Positions 12,328 through 13,010 of a DNA stretch of 13,010 bases are shown here, piece by piece (position 1 is the first letter of the stretch; each line of letters opens with the position of its first letter). The notes under the pieces were generated by a model. It was not told the DNA's origin. It saw only the letters and a list, made by a program, of their open reading frames with translations, and ran no database searches. The DNA is from Deltaproteobacteria bacterium. GTDB lineage: Bacteria > Desulfobacterota > DSM-4660 > Desulfatiglandales > Desulfatiglandaceae. The position numbers were made by a program, and so were the translations under genes. The stretch spans positions 1 to 13,010 of the forward strand of contig DREN01000295.1 in the NCBI GenBank assembly GCA_011051075.1, read 5' to 3'.

Positions 12328-13010
12328 TCATGAACGGTTGTCAAGGGTTTTCGCATCTTCGCTGAACAATTTTCTGGCACTGACTATGTCAAGACCGATC
12401 TGGTGTGCCAGGTCCTTGATGGATCCAAAGGGCCTTTCATCCCTGAGCCTTTTAATAAACTCCACCCTGATGCTCTTTCCAAGTAAATCCTCATTGAAAT
12501 CAAGGAGATGTGTCTCAACAGAGAAGGGACCCTTGCCAAAGGTTGGATTGTACCCTATGTTGGTCACACCATGAAAGGATCGATCCCCCACAATGACCCT
12601 CACCGCATAAACCCCGGCCTTGGGGACCAGCTCATCCACCAGCTCCAAATTGGCCGTGGGAAAACCCAAGAGCCTTCCCCCCCTGTTTTTACCTCTGACC
12701 ACGGTCCCCGATATCTGATAATCCCTGCCCAGCAACTCCTTGGCACGGGAGAGGTCACCGGCCTGGACCAGTTGGCGGATTGAGGTGCTTGAAACCAGGT
12801 TGCCCGCCACATAAACCGGATCAACCGAGTGTACAGCGAATCCGAGGCCCTCTCCCATCTCCCGGAGGAGGACTATATCCCCTTCCCGCCCCTGACCAAA
12901 GGTGTAGTCGTAGCCAACAACCATCTCTCTGATGCCGATCTTATTCACAAGGATTTCCTGAACAAACTCCCGGGCCGAGATTGAGGCAAACTCCTTTGTA
13001 AAGGGAACAC
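12328..13010 (-). CDS. ribF: Bifunctional riboflavin kinase / FAD synthetase RibF (N-terminus outside the window)
   Basis: The last 226 residues of RibF, which phosphorylates riboflavin to FMN and adenylates FMN to FAD in the cytoplasm. The frame is open to the window edge (first full codon at 13008), beginning VPFTKEFASISAREFV, typical of the adenylyltransferase domain; about 85 residues are missing. In visible-fragment numbering: VVGYDYTFG (30-38) and SSTSIRQLV (73-81) of the FMN adenylyltransferase; then the kinase domain with GTVVRGKNRGGRLLGFPTANL (101-121), GVTNIGYNPTFG (147-158) and ETHLLDF (165-171). An internal GTG at 12948 is not the start. Its place directly before rnf and upstream of apbE links FAD supply to flavinylation of RnfG and RnfD; it may share a transcript with them. 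Confidence 0.94.
   Translation of the reverse strand, partial: VPFTKEFASISAREFVQEILVNKIGIREMVVGYDYTFGQGREGDIVLLREMGEGLGFAVHSVDPVYVAGNLVSSTSIRQLVQAGDLSRAKELLGRDYQISGTVVRGKNRGGRLLGFPTANLELVDELVPKAGVYAVRVIVGDRSFHGVTNIGYNPTFGKGPFSVETHLLDFNEDLLGKSIRVEFIKRLRDERPFGSIKDLAHQIGLDIVSARKLFSEDAKTLDNRS

Overview
The window looks like a chromosomal segment of an anaerobic bacterium of the Desulfobacterota (the old Deltaproteobacteria), probably a sulfate reducer or a syntroph. Three things suggest this: the gene run rpsF-rpsR-DUF2232-rplI-dnaB with no ssb between S6 and S18; a complete rnfCDGEAB-apbE cluster with a Cys-rich RnfB; and an in-frame TGA in rnfB that is best explained as selenocysteine, which is common in this group. 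The assignment is inferred from gene content; no rRNA gene is present.

Left part, plus strand. The window opens in the 3' end of a GDP-mannose 4,6-dehydratase-like gene (2-301), followed by a complete gmd (320-1405). These look like the end of a surface-polysaccharide sugar-nucleotide cluster. A near-consensus sigma-70 promoter (TTGACA, 17 bp, TATAAA at 1427-1455) then starts a housekeeping operon. Its leader carries a hairpin (1483-1522) with a CCGGTG element resembling the S6:S18 site of 16S rRNA. The operon contains rpsF, rpsR (overlapping), a DUF2232/YybS-type membrane protein, rplI and dnaB. A 9-bp perfect inverted repeat lies between dnaB and the convergent apbE.

Right part, minus strand, read from 13010 down to 5248. 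The order is ribF (N-terminus cut by the window edge), rnfC, rnfD, rnfG, rnfE, rnfA, rnfB, apbE. This is the Rnf complex, which couples electron transfer between ferredoxin and NAD to ion pumping across the inner membrane. With it come the ApbE enzyme that attaches FMN to RnfG and RnfD and the RibF enzyme that makes the FAD which ApbE uses.

The Rnf cluster departs from the textbook in several ways. (1) rnfB is open from ATG 7245 to the stop at 6382 only if one TGA (7086-7084) is read through. That TGA replaces the first cysteine of the N-terminal 4Fe-4S motif, and a SECIS-like hairpin lies just downstream, with its apical G loop 18 nt after the UGA. (2) rnfA is fused at its N-terminus to a lipoprotein-type signal and an Ig-like domain of about 80 residues. 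(3) rnfE lacks the usual Asn-Cys cluster ligand but has a cysteine 11 residues further on. (4) rnfG is about 100 residues longer than usual, with what looks like a repeated half-domain. (5) rnfD has no ATG, GTG or TTG behind its only good Shine-Dalgarno sequence, and an ATC codon sits at the right distance.

No tRNA, rRNA, CRISPR array, insertion sequence or phage gene was seen. No stretch of 300 bases lacks a gene.
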